NCBI GenBank assembly: GCA_949840605.1
Contig: CATKXN010000023.1
Location: 1 to 27,892, forward strand
Direction: 5' to 3'
Length of the DNA: 27,892 nucleotides
DNA from: an uncultured Alistipes sp.
Lineage (GTDB): Bacteria; Bacteroidota; Bacteroidia; Bacteroidales; Rikenellaceae
A model generated the notes under the pieces. It saw only the letters and a program-made list of their open reading frames with translations. It was not told the origin of the DNA and made no database searches. Of the stretch, positions 7,867 through 15,342 are shown one piece after another. The translations under genes and the position numbers were made by a program. Position 1 is the stretch's first letter. The number at the start of each line of letters is the position of its first letter.

Positions 7867-8934
7867 ATGGGCTACAAAGTTTTAGCGATAAATCCCGGCT
7901 CAACATCCACAAAGGTCGCCCTCTACGACGAGGAGCGGCCTTTGTTGGATTTGACCCTGCGCCACTCGACCGAAGAAATCTCCCGATTCGCCAACGTCAT
8001 CGACCAGCTCGACTGGCGCCGGGGACTGATTCTCTCGGCCCTGCGCGACCAGTCGTTCCACCTGAAGGACCTGTCGGCCGTGATCGGCCGCGGAGGACTG
8101 ATACGGCCCATCCCGGCCGGGGTCTACGAAGTCAACTCGCGGATGCGTTACGACCTGCGCAACGCCCCGATGAAACACGCCTGCAACCTCGGAGGACTCC
8201 TCGCGGCGCAGATCGCCCACATGGCCGGCGTAAAGGCCTATATCGCCGACCCCCCGGTGGTCGACGAGATGGACGACGCAGCCCGCATCACGGGCATGCC
8301 GATGTGTCCGCGCAAGCCGATCTTCCACGCCCTGAACCAGAAGGCCATCGCACGCCTGCACTGCGGCCGCATGGGCTGGACCTACGAGAAGTCGAACCTG
8401 ATCGTGGCCCACATGGGCGGCGGCATCTCGGTCGCGGCGCACAAGCAGGGCCGCATCGTCGACGTCAACAACGCCCTCGACGGCGACGGGCCTTTCGCCC
8501 CGGACCGTGCGGGCAGCATCCCGTCGAGCGAGCTCATCAAGGTCTGTTTCTCGGGACAGTACACGAAGGAGGAGCTGCTGAAATTCATTTCGAGCAAGGG
8601 CGGCCTGGTGGCCTACCTGGGGACCAACTCGGTCATGCAGGTCATGGAGCGCATCGGAGAGGGCGACCAGCGGGCCAAAAAGGTGCTGGAATCCATGTGT
8701 TACAACATCTCGAAACAGATCGGCGCCATGGCCGGAGCCCTCTCGGGCAAGGTCCAGGCGATCCTGCTCACGGGCGGCATCGCCTACAACGAACCCATCG
8801 TGGAGTACATCCGCGAGCATTGCGGCTTCATCGCTCCCGTCGAGGTCTACCCCGGGGAGAACGAGCTCGAAGCGCTGGTCATCAACGCGCTGGTCGTACT
8901 GCGGGGCGTCATCACCCCGAAGGTCTACAAATAA
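7867..8934 (+). CDS. buk: Butyrate kinase
   Basis: Makes ATP from butyryl (or branched acyl) phosphate. It has 355 residues, the usual Buk length. ASKHA-fold motifs: LAINPGSTSTKVAL (about 5-18), IGRGGLIRPIPAGVYEVN, the NLGGLLA region, VDEM near DPPVVDEMDDAARITGMP, the phosphate loop VAHMGGGISVAAH, and LTGGIAYN near the C-terminus. The motifs fit butyrate kinase rather than acetate kinase, so the neighbouring ackA is a distinct enzyme. It is the last gene of the plus-strand block and is followed by a strong hairpin. Confidence 0.95.
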   Translation: MGYKVLAINPGSTSTKVALYDEERPLLDLTLRHSTEEISRFANVIDQLDWRRGLILSALRDQSFHLKDLSAVIGRGGLIRPIPAGVYEVNSRMRYDLRNAPMKHACNLGGLLAAQIAHMAGVKAYIADPPVVDEMDDAARITGMPMCPRKPIFHALNQKAIARLHCGRMGWTYEKSNLIVAHMGGGISVAAHKQGRIVDVNNALDGDGPFAPDRAGSIPSSELIKVCFSGQYTKEELLKFISSKGGLVAYLGTNSVMQVMERIGEGDQRAKKVLESMCYNISKQIGAMAGALSGKVQAILLTGGIAYNEPIVEYIREHCGFIAPVEVYPGENELEALVINALVVLRGVITPKVYK

Positions 8935-8955
8935 CGCCTATCCGCCCGTCAAACG

Positions 8956-8986
8956 AAAGGACCGCCTAAACAGGACGGTCCTTTTT
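8956..8986 (+). terminator. Terminator after buk, overlapping the 3' end of the convergent flippase gene
   Basis: AAAGGACCG-CCT (8956-8967), AAAC loop region, AGG-A-CGGTCCTTT (8972-8984), then TT. The stem has one bulged A. The flippase stop codon (8966-8968) lies inside the hairpin, so the two convergent genes overlap this element. Confidence 0.8.
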
Positions 8987-10426
8987 CATCAGCTGCCGGC
9001 GCACGATGGCTGCCAGCTCGCGGAAAGCCTCCAGCCGGAACAGCGCCGAGAGCAGCAGGTAACAGACAGCACCAGCCGCGACCTCGGCGACCAGCCGCAG
9101 CAGGTCGCCGCCGGGGATCGCCGCCGCCGTGATCCGCACCACGGCGTACATCGCCGCGGACAACGCCGCCGGGGGCAGCAGCGTCCGCACGAACCGCCCG
9201 CAGGACAGGGACGTGAAACGGGTCGTGGCGAGGAAATTGACCGTCATCTCGCAGCATGCGATGGCCACCAGCCCCCATACCACAGCCGTCACGCTGCAGG
9301 GAATGGTCACGGCGAAGATCGCCGTCATCAGCAATTTCTTCACCACTTCGAGGCGCACGATCAGCGGTCCCGAACAGCGGACCTTGAGGATGTTATAGGC
9401 GATCACCGCAATCGGCGAGAACAGTCCCGCCAGACACACCACCTCGAAATAAGGCACCGTAGACATCCAGCCTTCTCCCAGTAGGACGGCGAACATGTCG
9501 TGCGCCACGGCCGACATCCCCGCCATGATCGGGAACATGACGTACGCCACGACCATCACCACCTGACGGTAGCTTTCGGCCAGCTTCGGGGCGTCGTCCC
9601 GGATTTTCGAAAAAGCCGGGAACGTGACGTTCTGCACCGCCTGCATCCCGGTCGTCGCAGGCATGTCCTTCAACTTGACCGCCTGGTCATACGATCCGAG
9701 CGTCGCCGCGGGATAGAGTTTTCCGAGGAAGAACTGGGGTATTTTGTTGTAGAAATTCGAGATCAGATCGGTCGCCATCAGGCTGCATCCGAAAGGCGCC
9801 ATCTCCCGCAGGGGCTTCATGCTGCATTTGCCGCAGGGCCGCCAGTCGCTCAGCCACCACAGCACCGCGGTCCTCACGCCGACGGTGATGACCCGCTCGG
9901 CCACGAGGCTCCAGATGCCCCACCCGGCCAGCGCACAGCCGACGGCTGCGAACCCGCCCGCGAGCGACGAGGCGAAGGTCACCTTCGACAGCAGCGCGAA
10001 GCGGAACTGACGGATGAAAATGGTGTTCTGCACGGCGCAAAGGGCATTCAGGGGCAGCAGCAGGAAGAACACCGGGGCGATCCGCGCGATCTGGGGCATG
10101 TCGTACCAGCGCGCCGCAAAGGGCATCAGCGCCATCAGTGCGCCGTAGAGCAGCAGCGACACGGCGATATTGAAAAGGAACACCGACGTATAGTCGCCCT
10201 GCGAAGGGTTCCGGTGACGGATCAGACTCTGCGAGAAACCGCTGTCCACCACCACCAGCAGGATGGTCGCCACGGCCGACGGGATGGACATGAATCCGAG
10301 GATGTCGGGCGTCAGCAGGCGCAGGACGACCAGCCGCACGGCCATAGCCAGCAGCATCGAACCGATCTTCTCGGCCATGCTCCATGCCACGCCCTGCGCG
10401 ACCTTCTCTCTGAGCTGTCCCCCCAA
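8966..10426 (-). CDS. Polysaccharide/lipopolysaccharide flippase (Wzx-like, MOP superfamily)
   Basis: Probably moves lipid-linked sugar units across the inner membrane for surface polysaccharide. It has 486 residues with about 12-14 hydrophobic segments. The N-terminal pattern REKVAQGVAWSMAEKIGS and the charged loop IRHRNPSQGDYTSVFLFN are typical of the WzxC/polysaccharide-synthase group. The start at 10426 is TTG, 12 bases after the pyk stop; it keeps the family-typical REKVAQGVAWS segment, whereas the first ATG would start at residue 17 and remove it. It is the last gene of aroQ-pyk-flippase. No glycosyltransferases are nearby, so its polysaccharide cannot be named. Confidence 0.85.
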   Translation of the reverse strand: MGGQLREKVAQGVAWSMAEKIGSMLLAMAVRLVVLRLLTPDILGFMSIPSAVATILLVVVDSGFSQSLIRHRNPSQGDYTSVFLFNIAVSLLLYGALMALMPFAARWYDMPQIARIAPVFFLLLPLNALCAVQNTIFIRQFRFALLSKVTFASSLAGGFAAVGCALAGWGIWSLVAERVITVGVRTAVLWWLSDWRPCGKCSMKPLREMAPFGCSLMATDLISNFYNKIPQFFLGKLYPAATLGSYDQAVKLKDMPATTGMQAVQNVTFPAFSKIRDDAPKLAESYRQVVMVVAYVMFPIMAGMSAVAHDMFAVLLGEGWMSTVPYFEVVCLAGLFSPIAVIAYNILKVRCSGPLIVRLEVVKKLLMTAIFAVTIPCSVTAVVWGLVAIACCEMTVNFLATTRFTSLSCGRFVRTLLPPAALSAAMYAVVRITAAAIPGGDLLRLVAEVAAGAVCYLLLSALFRLEAFRELAAIVRRQLMKKDRPV

Positions 10427-10437
10427 TGGTTCGGTTT

Positions 10438-11913
10438 TTACTTGCCCTGCGCGGCGAGTATCTCGTCGTTGCGCTTGCGGATGTTGTGCACGTTGGCGAT
10501 CTCGACATAGGAGGCGCCTCCGTCGGGACCGAAACTGCCGCCCACGATGGCCAGCAGATCTTCGTCTTTCAGTTTCTTATACTGGTCGATGAACTCCAGC
10601 GCGTCGACCAGGAAGTGGTAGCGGTCCGTGAGCTCCTGGTTGCGGAGGATCGGCACCACGCCGTACGACAGGGCCAGGATGCGCTGCGCATGGAGCTGGT
10701 AGCAGACGGCCATCACGGTCTTGCGTCCGCGGAACGCCGCCAGGTATCGCCCCGTGCGGCCCGTCTTGGTGTCGAGCACCACGTATTTGATCGGCAGGTT
10801 CGTGGAGGCGCGCACGGCCGAACGGGCCAGCTGGGCTGTGATCTCGTGGTTCACCGAGACCATATCCATGTCGATCATGGGTTTGAAATGCGTCTCGTCG
10901 CGCTCGATCTCGCGGGCAATGCGAGCCATCGTCTCGACCGACTCCACGGGAAAATCGCCCATGGCGGTCTCGTCGCTCAGCATCACGGCATCCACGCGCT
11001 CGTAGATGGCGCTGGCCACGTCGCTCACCTCGGCGCGCGTCGGACGCGGGGACTTGACCATCGAATAGAGCATCTGCGTGGCGATGATCACGGGACGCTT
11101 GGCGCAGATGCACTTCTCGACGATGCGCCGCTGCGTATTGGGAATCACCTCGGCCGGAAGCTCCACGCCCAGATCGCCGCGGGCGACCATGATGCCGTAG
11201 GAAGCCTCGATGATCTCGTCGATATTGTCGAGTCCCTCCTGGTTCTCGATCTTCGAAATGATCTTGATCTTGCTGCCGCGGGCGTCGAGGATCTCCTGCA
11301 CGGCTCGGATGTCGCGGGCCGAACGGACGAACGAGTGGGCGATGAAATCGACGTCGTTCTTCACGGCCCACTCGATGAAACGGCGGTCCTTCTCCGTCAC
11401 CGACGGCAGGTCGATCGACACGCCCGGCACGTTGACGCTCTTGCGCGAACGCATGGCGCCGCCCACGACGAACTCGCAGTCGAGCTCTTCGTCCGTCTTG
11501 CCCACGACGCGGATCTCCAGTTCGCCGTCGGCGATCAGCATCCGCGCCCCGACCGGAATGTCGCGCACGATCGAGGGAACGTTCATGTAGACCACCTTGC
11601 GGGTGGTGAGGTCCGAACCGTCCGAACCGCGCACCGCCACCCGGTCGCCCGTGCGGAAGTTGATGCTGTTCCCGTATTCGTCGGCGATCGTCGTCACGCG
11701 GATTTCGGGGCCTTTGGTGTCGATCATGATCGGAATGGCCGGATTGACCCGGTGCACCGTCTCGACGATACGCGTGGCGCCCTCCTCGGTGACGTGGGCC
11801 GAATTGATCCGGACCACGTCCATTCCGGCGTCGAAAAGTTTCGCTACGAACTCCTCGGTGCAGCGGAAATCCGACATGGTGGCGACGATTTTGGTTTTTT
11901 TCATGCGATACAT
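10438..11913 (-). CDS. pyk: Pyruvate kinase
   Basis: Final glycolytic step: phosphoenolpyruvate plus ADP to pyruvate plus ATP. It has 491 residues, the form without the extra C-terminal PEP-utiliser domain. Visible: KTKIVATMSDF at the N-terminus, MDVVRINSAH, MIDTKGPEIRV (the K+/Mg2+ site region), the B domain about 70-170, KIISKIENQEG with the active-site Lys, and MVARGDLGVELP. The C-domain follows from about residue 350. Two starts are possible, ATG at 11913 or three codons later (MKKTKIVATM); the difference is trivial. It lies 20 bases after aroQ and appears co-transcribed with it. Confidence 0.96.
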   Translation of the reverse strand: MYRMKKTKIVATMSDFRCTEEFVAKLFDAGMDVVRINSAHVTEEGATRIVETVHRVNPAIPIMIDTKGPEIRVTTIADEYGNSINFRTGDRVAVRGSDGSDLTTRKVVYMNVPSIVRDIPVGARMLIADGELEIRVVGKTDEELDCEFVVGGAMRSRKSVNVPGVSIDLPSVTEKDRRFIEWAVKNDVDFIAHSFVRSARDIRAVQEILDARGSKIKIISKIENQEGLDNIDEIIEASYGIMVARGDLGVELPAEVIPNTQRRIVEKCICAKRPVIIATQMLYSMVKSPRPTRAEVSDVASAIYERVDAVMLSDETAMGDFPVESVETMARIAREIERDETHFKPMIDMDMVSVNHEITAQLARSAVRASTNLPIKYVVLDTKTGRTGRYLAAFRGRKTVMAVCYQLHAQRILALSYGVVPILRNQELTDRYHFLVDALEFIDQYKKLKDEDLLAIVGGSFGPDGGASYVEIANVHNIRKRNDEILAAQGK

Positions 11914-11933
11914 AGGGAAATGCTTTTTAATTT

Positions 11934-12353
11934 TTAATCAATCAAAAGGGCCTCGATGCCGAGCCGATAGGAATTCAACCCGAATCCCATGATCGACCCC
12001 GCGGCCACGGGGGCCAGCAGCGAAACGTGGCGGAACTCCTCGCGGGCGAGGATCGACGAGATATGCACCTCGACCACCGGCACCGACACCGCCGACACGG
12101 CGTCGCGCAGTGCCACGGATGTGTGCGTGTAACCGCCGGCATTGAGCACCACGCCGTCGTACTGCCCGTCGGCGCGCTGCACGGCATCGATCAGTTCGCC
12201 CTCGATGTTCGACTGGAAATAGGCGAATTCCACCTCCGGATAGTGCGCCTTCAACCCCTCGAAATACGACTCGAAAGTCTGCGATCCGTAAACTCCGGTG
12301 TCGCGCCGGCCCTGCAAATTGAGGTTCGGGCCGTTGAGAATCAATATTTTCAT
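11934..12353 (-). CDS. aroQ: 3-dehydroquinate dehydratase, type II
   Basis: Third step of the shikimate pathway: 3-dehydroquinate to 3-dehydroshikimate. It has 139 residues, normal for the type II dodecameric enzyme. Visible: MKILILNGPNLNLQGRR (1-17), catalytic Tyr22 in TGVYGS, NAGGYTHTSVALRDA (71-85, with N71 and H77), and EVHISS (95-100, with H97). The ATG at 12353 was chosen because the enzyme fold starts there; the open frame extends upstream to 12491 only by running through the promoter and the 74-bp repeat. First gene of aroQ-pyk-flippase. Confidence 0.96.
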   Translation of the reverse strand: MKILILNGPNLNLQGRRDTGVYGSQTFESYFEGLKAHYPEVEFAYFQSNIEGELIDAVQRADGQYDGVVLNAGGYTHTSVALRDAVSAVSVPVVEVHISSILAREEFRHVSLLAPVAAGSIMGFGLNSYRLGIEALLID

Positions 12354-12386
12354 GTTTTTCTGCTGTTTTCTGTCCCTAACTGTGCG

Positions 12387-12417
12387 CAAAGATACGAAAA
12401 GTCGAGCGCAGAAGCAA
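12387..12417 (-). promoter_or_regulatory. aroQ: aroQ promoter, largely inside the first 74-bp repeat
   Basis: On the minus strand: TTG (12417-12415), a 20-base spacer, TATCTTTG (12394-12387), a very good match to the Bacteroidetes promoter. The predicted start is near 12380, giving a leader of about 27 bases. The -33 and spacer lie in the repeat, and the last bases of the -7 box come from its flank. Confidence 0.7.
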
Positions 12418-12554
12418 GCGCCAGCTTGATTATGCCGAGACGGAGTATCTTCGGCGAAGCCAGAGATACGAAAAGTCGAGCGCAGAAGCAAGCGCCAGCC
12501 TGATTATGCCGAGACGGAATATCTTCGGCTGCGCCGGAGATAGCTATTTTCGGC
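12391..12554. repeat. 74-bp direct tandem repeat, two copies plus a short remnant
   Basis: Copy 1 is 12391-12464 and copy 2 is 12465-12538; by eye 68 of 74 bases agree. A third start (GATAGC...TTTTCGGC) follows at exactly the next period, 12539. Each copy begins GATACGAAAAGTCGAGCGCA and contains a small hairpin CAAGC-GCCA-GCTTG (copy 2 has one change in the arm) and TATCTTCGGC. The opening string GCAAAGATACGAAAAGTCGAG resembles sequences I know from Bacteroidales intergenic regions. It fills most of the aroQ-thiL divergent spacer. Confidence 0.85.
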
Positions 12555-12563
12555 AAATTTCGG

Positions 12564-12571
12564 TACCTTTG
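12564..12571 (+). promoter_or_regulatory. thiL: -7 box of the thiL promoter
   Basis: TACCTTTG matches TAnnTTTG, 22 bases before the thiL ATG. The -33 region falls in the remnant third repeat and is not a clear match. No TPP riboswitch fits in this short leader. Confidence 0.55.
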
Positions 12572-12593
12572 CCCGTAACAACACGAAATATAC

Positions 12594-13532
12594 ATGACCG
12601 AATTCGGATTTATCGAACAGATACGCACCCGCTTCGCCTCCCTCCCCGACAACGGGTTCGAAGGCATCGGCGACGACTGCGCCGTACTGCCCCTCGGCGA
12701 CGGCGAGTCGCTGGTCTTCACGGCCGACCTGCTGACCGAAGGCGTCCATTTCCTGCGCTCGGCGACCTCGGCCCGGGAACTGGGGGGCAAATCCCTTGCC
12801 GTAAATCTCAGCGACATAGCCGCGATGGGCGCGCGCCCCGTCGCCACGCTCCTCTCCATAGCCCTCCCGGCCGACGCCGCCGGCGCATGGGCCGCGGAGT
12901 TCATGGAGGGGTATCGGGAGCTTTCCGAGAGGTTCGGCACGGCTCTCATAGGAGGCGACACGACCCGTTCGGAATCGGGCGTCACGATCAACGTCACGGC
13001 CATCGGCCGCGCCCCTTCGGCGAACCTCAAACGCCGCAGCGACGCGCGCCCCGGCGACGTGATCTTCGCCGCGGGCGAGCTGGGCGCCTCGGGCGTCGGG
13101 CTCCGGGACATCCTCGCCGGACGCTGCGACACCCCGCCGGCCGCCGTGCACCGCAACCCGCAGCCGCAGGTCGCCGAGGGTCTCTGGTTCGGAAACCGCC
13201 CGGAGGTGCACGCCATGATGGACCTTTCGGACGGCCTCGCCTCGGACCTGCGGCACATCCTCGACCGATCGGGAGTCGGCGCCGAGGTGGACATCGAACG
13301 CATCCCCGTCGCCCCGGGCGCCGACGTCCGCACGGCGGCCTGTGCGGGCGAGGACTACAAACTGCTGCTCACCGCGGCTCCCGACGACGCCGAACGCCTT
13401 GCCGCGGAGTTCGCGGCCCGCTTCGGGAACCCCCTCCGCCCCATCGGCCGCATCACCGCCGCACCGGGTCTCGTGTGGCTCCGCAACGGAAAACCCGAGC
13501 CGTTGGACTGGCACGGGTTCGAACATTACTGA
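12594..13532 (+). CDS. thiL: Thiamine-monophosphate kinase
   Basis: Last step to the active vitamin: thiamine phosphate plus ATP to thiamine diphosphate. It has 312 residues with the PurM-like fold. Visible: GIGDDCAVLP (24-33, metal-binding Asp27/Asp28), FTADLLTEGVHF, the LGGKSLAVNLSDIAAMGA helix, LIGGDTTRS, MMDLSDGLASDL (ATP/Mg site) and GEDYKLLLTA. The ATG at 12594 gives the normal short N-terminus. It is a single-gene unit between the repeat-bearing divergent spacer and a bidirectional terminator; other thiamine genes are not in the window. Confidence 0.96.
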   Translation: MTEFGFIEQIRTRFASLPDNGFEGIGDDCAVLPLGDGESLVFTADLLTEGVHFLRSATSARELGGKSLAVNLSDIAAMGARPVATLLSIALPADAAGAWAAEFMEGYRELSERFGTALIGGDTTRSESGVTINVTAIGRAPSANLKRRSDARPGDVIFAAGELGASGVGLRDILAGRCDTPPAAVHRNPQPQVAEGLWFGNRPEVHAMMDLSDGLASDLRHILDRSGVGAEVDIERIPVAPGADVRTAACAGEDYKLLLTAAPDDAERLAAEFAARFGNPLRPIGRITAAPGLVWLRNGKPEPLDWHGFEHY

Positions 13533-13536
13533 CGAC

Positions 13537-13564
13537 AAAGGCAGCCCCGCAGGGCTGCCTTTTC
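13537..13564. terminator. Bidirectional intrinsic terminator between thiL and divIC
   Basis: Perfect stem AAAGGCAGCCC (13537-13547), loop CGCA, GGGCTGCCTTT (13552-13562) followed by T. It is symmetric, with T-runs on both strands, and serves both convergent units. Confidence 0.9.
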
Positions 13565-13839
13565 TACTCCTTCATGATATATACGTGTTCGTCGCGACGC
13601 TGCATGCGGTAATTCTCGCGGGCGTACTCTTCGAGATAATCGTCGTATTTCAGCCTTTCCAGCAGCGCACTGTCCTGCCCGATCCGCTCCGTGTAGTAAG
13701 CCCTCTCGTGCGTCAGGACACGGATCTGACGTTTGATCTTCACGGCATGCAGGGCGTTGCGCCCCACCATGCAAACGGTGAAGACGACGATTGCCGCCGT
13801 GGCGACGATCCAGAATCTGCGTCCGAACTGAATTTTCAT
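13564..13839 (-). CDS. divIC: Septum formation initiator family protein (FtsB/DivIC-like)
   Basis: A small bitopic division protein; FtsB/DivIC proteins bridge early and late divisome parts. It has 91 residues: a short basic cytoplasmic end, one membrane segment about 9-26, then a coiled coil about 30-65 (VKIKRQIRVLTHERAYYTERIGQ), ending in the family-typical DDYLEEYARENYRMQRRDEHVY. Its ATG shares one base with the queE stop (TAATG), so translation is probably coupled. The group assignment is clear; FtsB versus DivIC naming is not settled by sequence. Confidence 0.85.
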   Translation of the reverse strand: MKIQFGRRFWIVATAAIVVFTVCMVGRNALHAVKIKRQIRVLTHERAYYTERIGQDSALLERLKYDDYLEEYARENYRMQRRDEHVYIMKE

Positions 13840-14474
13840 TACGGTATGTGCATATATTTATGCGTCTGTATCGAGATGTTCCACCGGGGATGCGCCTTGG
13901 CATACTCCACCATCGCGGGCATCACCCGCTCGGCGACGCTCCATTCGGGCTGCAGGTAGAGCAGGCATTGTTCGCCCACGCGCGCGGCGTTCCGTTCGGC
14001 CCACTCGAAATCGGCTTCCGATTCGACGATCACCTTCAGTTCGTCGGCCCGTCCGCAGGCTTCGTCCAGCGGAGGCTGCTGACGCTTGGGCGAAAGGCAT
14101 ACCCAGTCGAAAACGCCACTGAACGGATGCGACCCCGACGTCTCCAGAAAGATCTCCAGCCCCTTTGCACGCAGCGTCTCCGTCAGCACGCCCAGCGGAT
14201 AGAGCAGCGGTTCGCCGCCCGTGATGACGATAGCCTGCGCCGGACACGCCGTTGCCCGGTCGATCACCGTCCTCACGTCGGTCGGAGGATAGAGCTTCGG
14301 ATTCCACGTATACTTGGCGTCGCACCAGCGGCACCCCACGTCGCACCCGCCGAGGCGAATGAAATAGGCCGGCTTCCCGGCGTGGAAACCCTCGCCCTGG
14401 ATGGTGTAGAAATCCTCGACCAACGGCAGCAGACGCCCGCCGTCGAGCAATTCGCTATCGACAGTCACGGCCAT
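13839..14474 (-). CDS. queE: 7-carboxy-7-deazaguanine synthase, radical SAM
   Basis: Radical-SAM ring contraction of 6-carboxytetrahydropterin to 7-carboxy-7-deazaguanine on the way to queuosine. It has 211 residues. The cluster motif is CDVGCRWCD (Cys about 49, 53 and 56), preceded by EDFYTIQGEGFHAGKPAYFIRLGG, the QueE N-terminal signature. ITGGEPLLYP gives the SAM-binding GGE motif, and LETSGS follows. Start and stop overlap by one base with hpt and divIC. The other queuosine genes (queC, queD, queF) are not here, so the grouping with a purine-salvage and a division gene is probably positional. Confidence 0.93.
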   Translation of the reverse strand: MAVTVDSELLDGGRLLPLVEDFYTIQGEGFHAGKPAYFIRLGGCDVGCRWCDAKYTWNPKLYPPTDVRTVIDRATACPAQAIVITGGEPLLYPLGVLTETLRAKGLEIFLETSGSHPFSGVFDWVCLSPKRQQPPLDEACGRADELKVIVESEADFEWAERNAARVGEQCLLYLQPEWSVAERVMPAMVEYAKAHPRWNISIQTHKYMHIP

Positions 14475-15016
14475 TACTCCGTCACGACGTAAATGTCCTT
14501 CAGACTGCGGCCCAGCTGGTCGTAATCCAGGCCGTATCCCACGATGAACTCGTTGCCGATCTCCATCGCGCGGTACTTGACGGGCAGCGTCTTGCGGTAC
14601 GACCCCGGTTTGAAGAACAGCGTGCAGACCTCGATCGACGCCGGTTTGCGGGCCTCCAGGTCATGGATCATGTGCTCGATCGACTCGCCCGTGTCGACGA
14701 TGTCCTCGACGATGATGACGTGACGGCCTTCGATCGAATTGTTCAGCCCGATCAGGCTCTTGACGCATCCCGACGACGAAGTGCCGTCGTAGGACGCCAG
14801 CTTGACGAACGAAAGCTCGTTCTGGAACTCGATCTTCTTGATCAGGTCGCTCATGAACATGAACGAACCGTTCAGTATGCCGAGAAACAGCGGGGTTTCC
14901 TTGTCGGCGTAATCGGCGTTGATGCGCTGTGCCACAGCTTCCACCGCCTCGTCGATTTTCGCGGCGGGGATCATGATTTTGAACTTCCGGTCGTGAAGTT
15001 GTATGATATTCTCCAT
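14474..15016 (-). CDS. hpt: Hypoxanthine phosphoribosyltransferase
   Basis: Purine salvage: hypoxanthine (and often guanine) plus PRPP to IMP/GMP. It has 180 residues. Visible: LFLGILNGSFMF (43-54, loop I), the flexible ASYDGTSSSG region (74-83), the PRPP motif VIIVEDIVDTG (100-110) and a C-terminal KYRAMEIGNEFIVGYGLDYDQLGRSL with the base-binding region. First gene of hpt-queE-divIC; its stop shares a base with queE (TAATG). Confidence 0.96.
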   Translation of the reverse strand: MENIIQLHDRKFKIMIPAAKIDEAVEAVAQRINADYADKETPLFLGILNGSFMFMSDLIKKIEFQNELSFVKLASYDGTSSSGCVKSLIGLNNSIEGRHVIIVEDIVDTGESIEHMIHDLEARKPASIEVCTLFFKPGSYRKTLPVKYRAMEIGNEFIVGYGLDYDQLGRSLKDIYVVTE

Positions 15017-15046
15017 TAAAGTACGGGATTATAGTTTATATAGATG

Positions 15047-15054
15047 CAAAAATA
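15047..15054 (-). promoter_or_regulatory. hpt: -7 box of the hpt promoter
   Basis: The minus strand reads TATTTTTG, matching TAnnTTTG, 30 bases before the hpt ATG in an AT-rich leader. No strong -33 match. Confidence 0.5.
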
Positions 15055-15132
15055 ACTATTTGCCCGGAACAAACGAAAAAACCGCCCGTCTTTTTACAGC
15101 TTTCGCCCCCAAAAGAAATCAACCGCAGCCCT

Positions 15133-15255
15133 CGCCGGAATTTTTGATTATCGCGGAGCATAACGGTTCTCCCCGCAACGATTTCCGATCAGTGCAGTGC
15201 AGAACGGTTCTCCCCGCCGGAGTTTTTGATTATCGCGGAGCAGATTTCGGCATAA
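15133..15255. repeat. Degenerate 41-bp tandem repeat, about three units, in a 326-bp gene-free stretch
   Basis: Three 41-base units start at 15133, 15174 and 15215, each with CGC. Units 1 and 3 share CGCCGGA-TTTTTGATTATCGCGGAGCA; units 1 and 2 share AACGGTTCTCCC at the end, so the middle unit is a mosaic. The gene-free stretch 15017-15342 holds the hpt promoter, this repeat and the long hairpin at 15263-15304; I see no small gene in it. Confidence 0.7.
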
Positions 15256-15262
15256 CGCGGTT

Positions 15263-15304
15263 CGGCCCGGACGGGACATACCGAAGTATTTCCCGTTCGG
15301 GCCG
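15263..15304. terminator. Long near-perfect hairpin downstream of rnfA
   Basis: CGGCCCGGACGGGA (15263-15276) pairs with TCCCGTTCGGGCCG (15291-15304) with one G-T pair. After a C/T mismatch the stem continues ATAC/GTAT closed by a CGAA loop: about 18 pairs in all. There is no T-run on the minus strand after it, so it may be a 3' end-protecting structure or a factor-dependent stop rather than a simple terminator. Confidence 0.65.
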
Positions 15305-15342
15305 GACAAGGCAGGGCGAAAGGTGCCCGTGAGAATCGAAAA

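Noticed and set aside
7146..8969. A 607-codon plus-strand frame overlapping ptb and buk
   Set aside because: Arg/Pro/Gly-rich shifted-frame reading of two clear genes on the same strand; it crosses their junction.
9129..10592. Plus-strand open frames opposite the flippase gene
   Set aside because: The flippase has clear membrane segments and family motifs; the opposite frames are His/Arg/Gln-rich without domains.
11934..12491. A longer aroQ start
   Set aside because: The extra 46 residues come from the promoter and the 74-bp repeat; the enzyme begins MKILILNGPN at 12353.
12391..12554. CRISPR-like array
   Set aside because: The 74-base units are adjacent with no unique spacers, and no cas genes are present.
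12555..12593. TPP riboswitch before thiL
   Set aside because: The leader after the -7 box is only about 20 bases, too short for the motif.
15133..15255. CRISPR-like array at the 41-bp repeat
   Set aside because: Units are contiguous, degenerate mosaics without a constant repeat and variable spacer.
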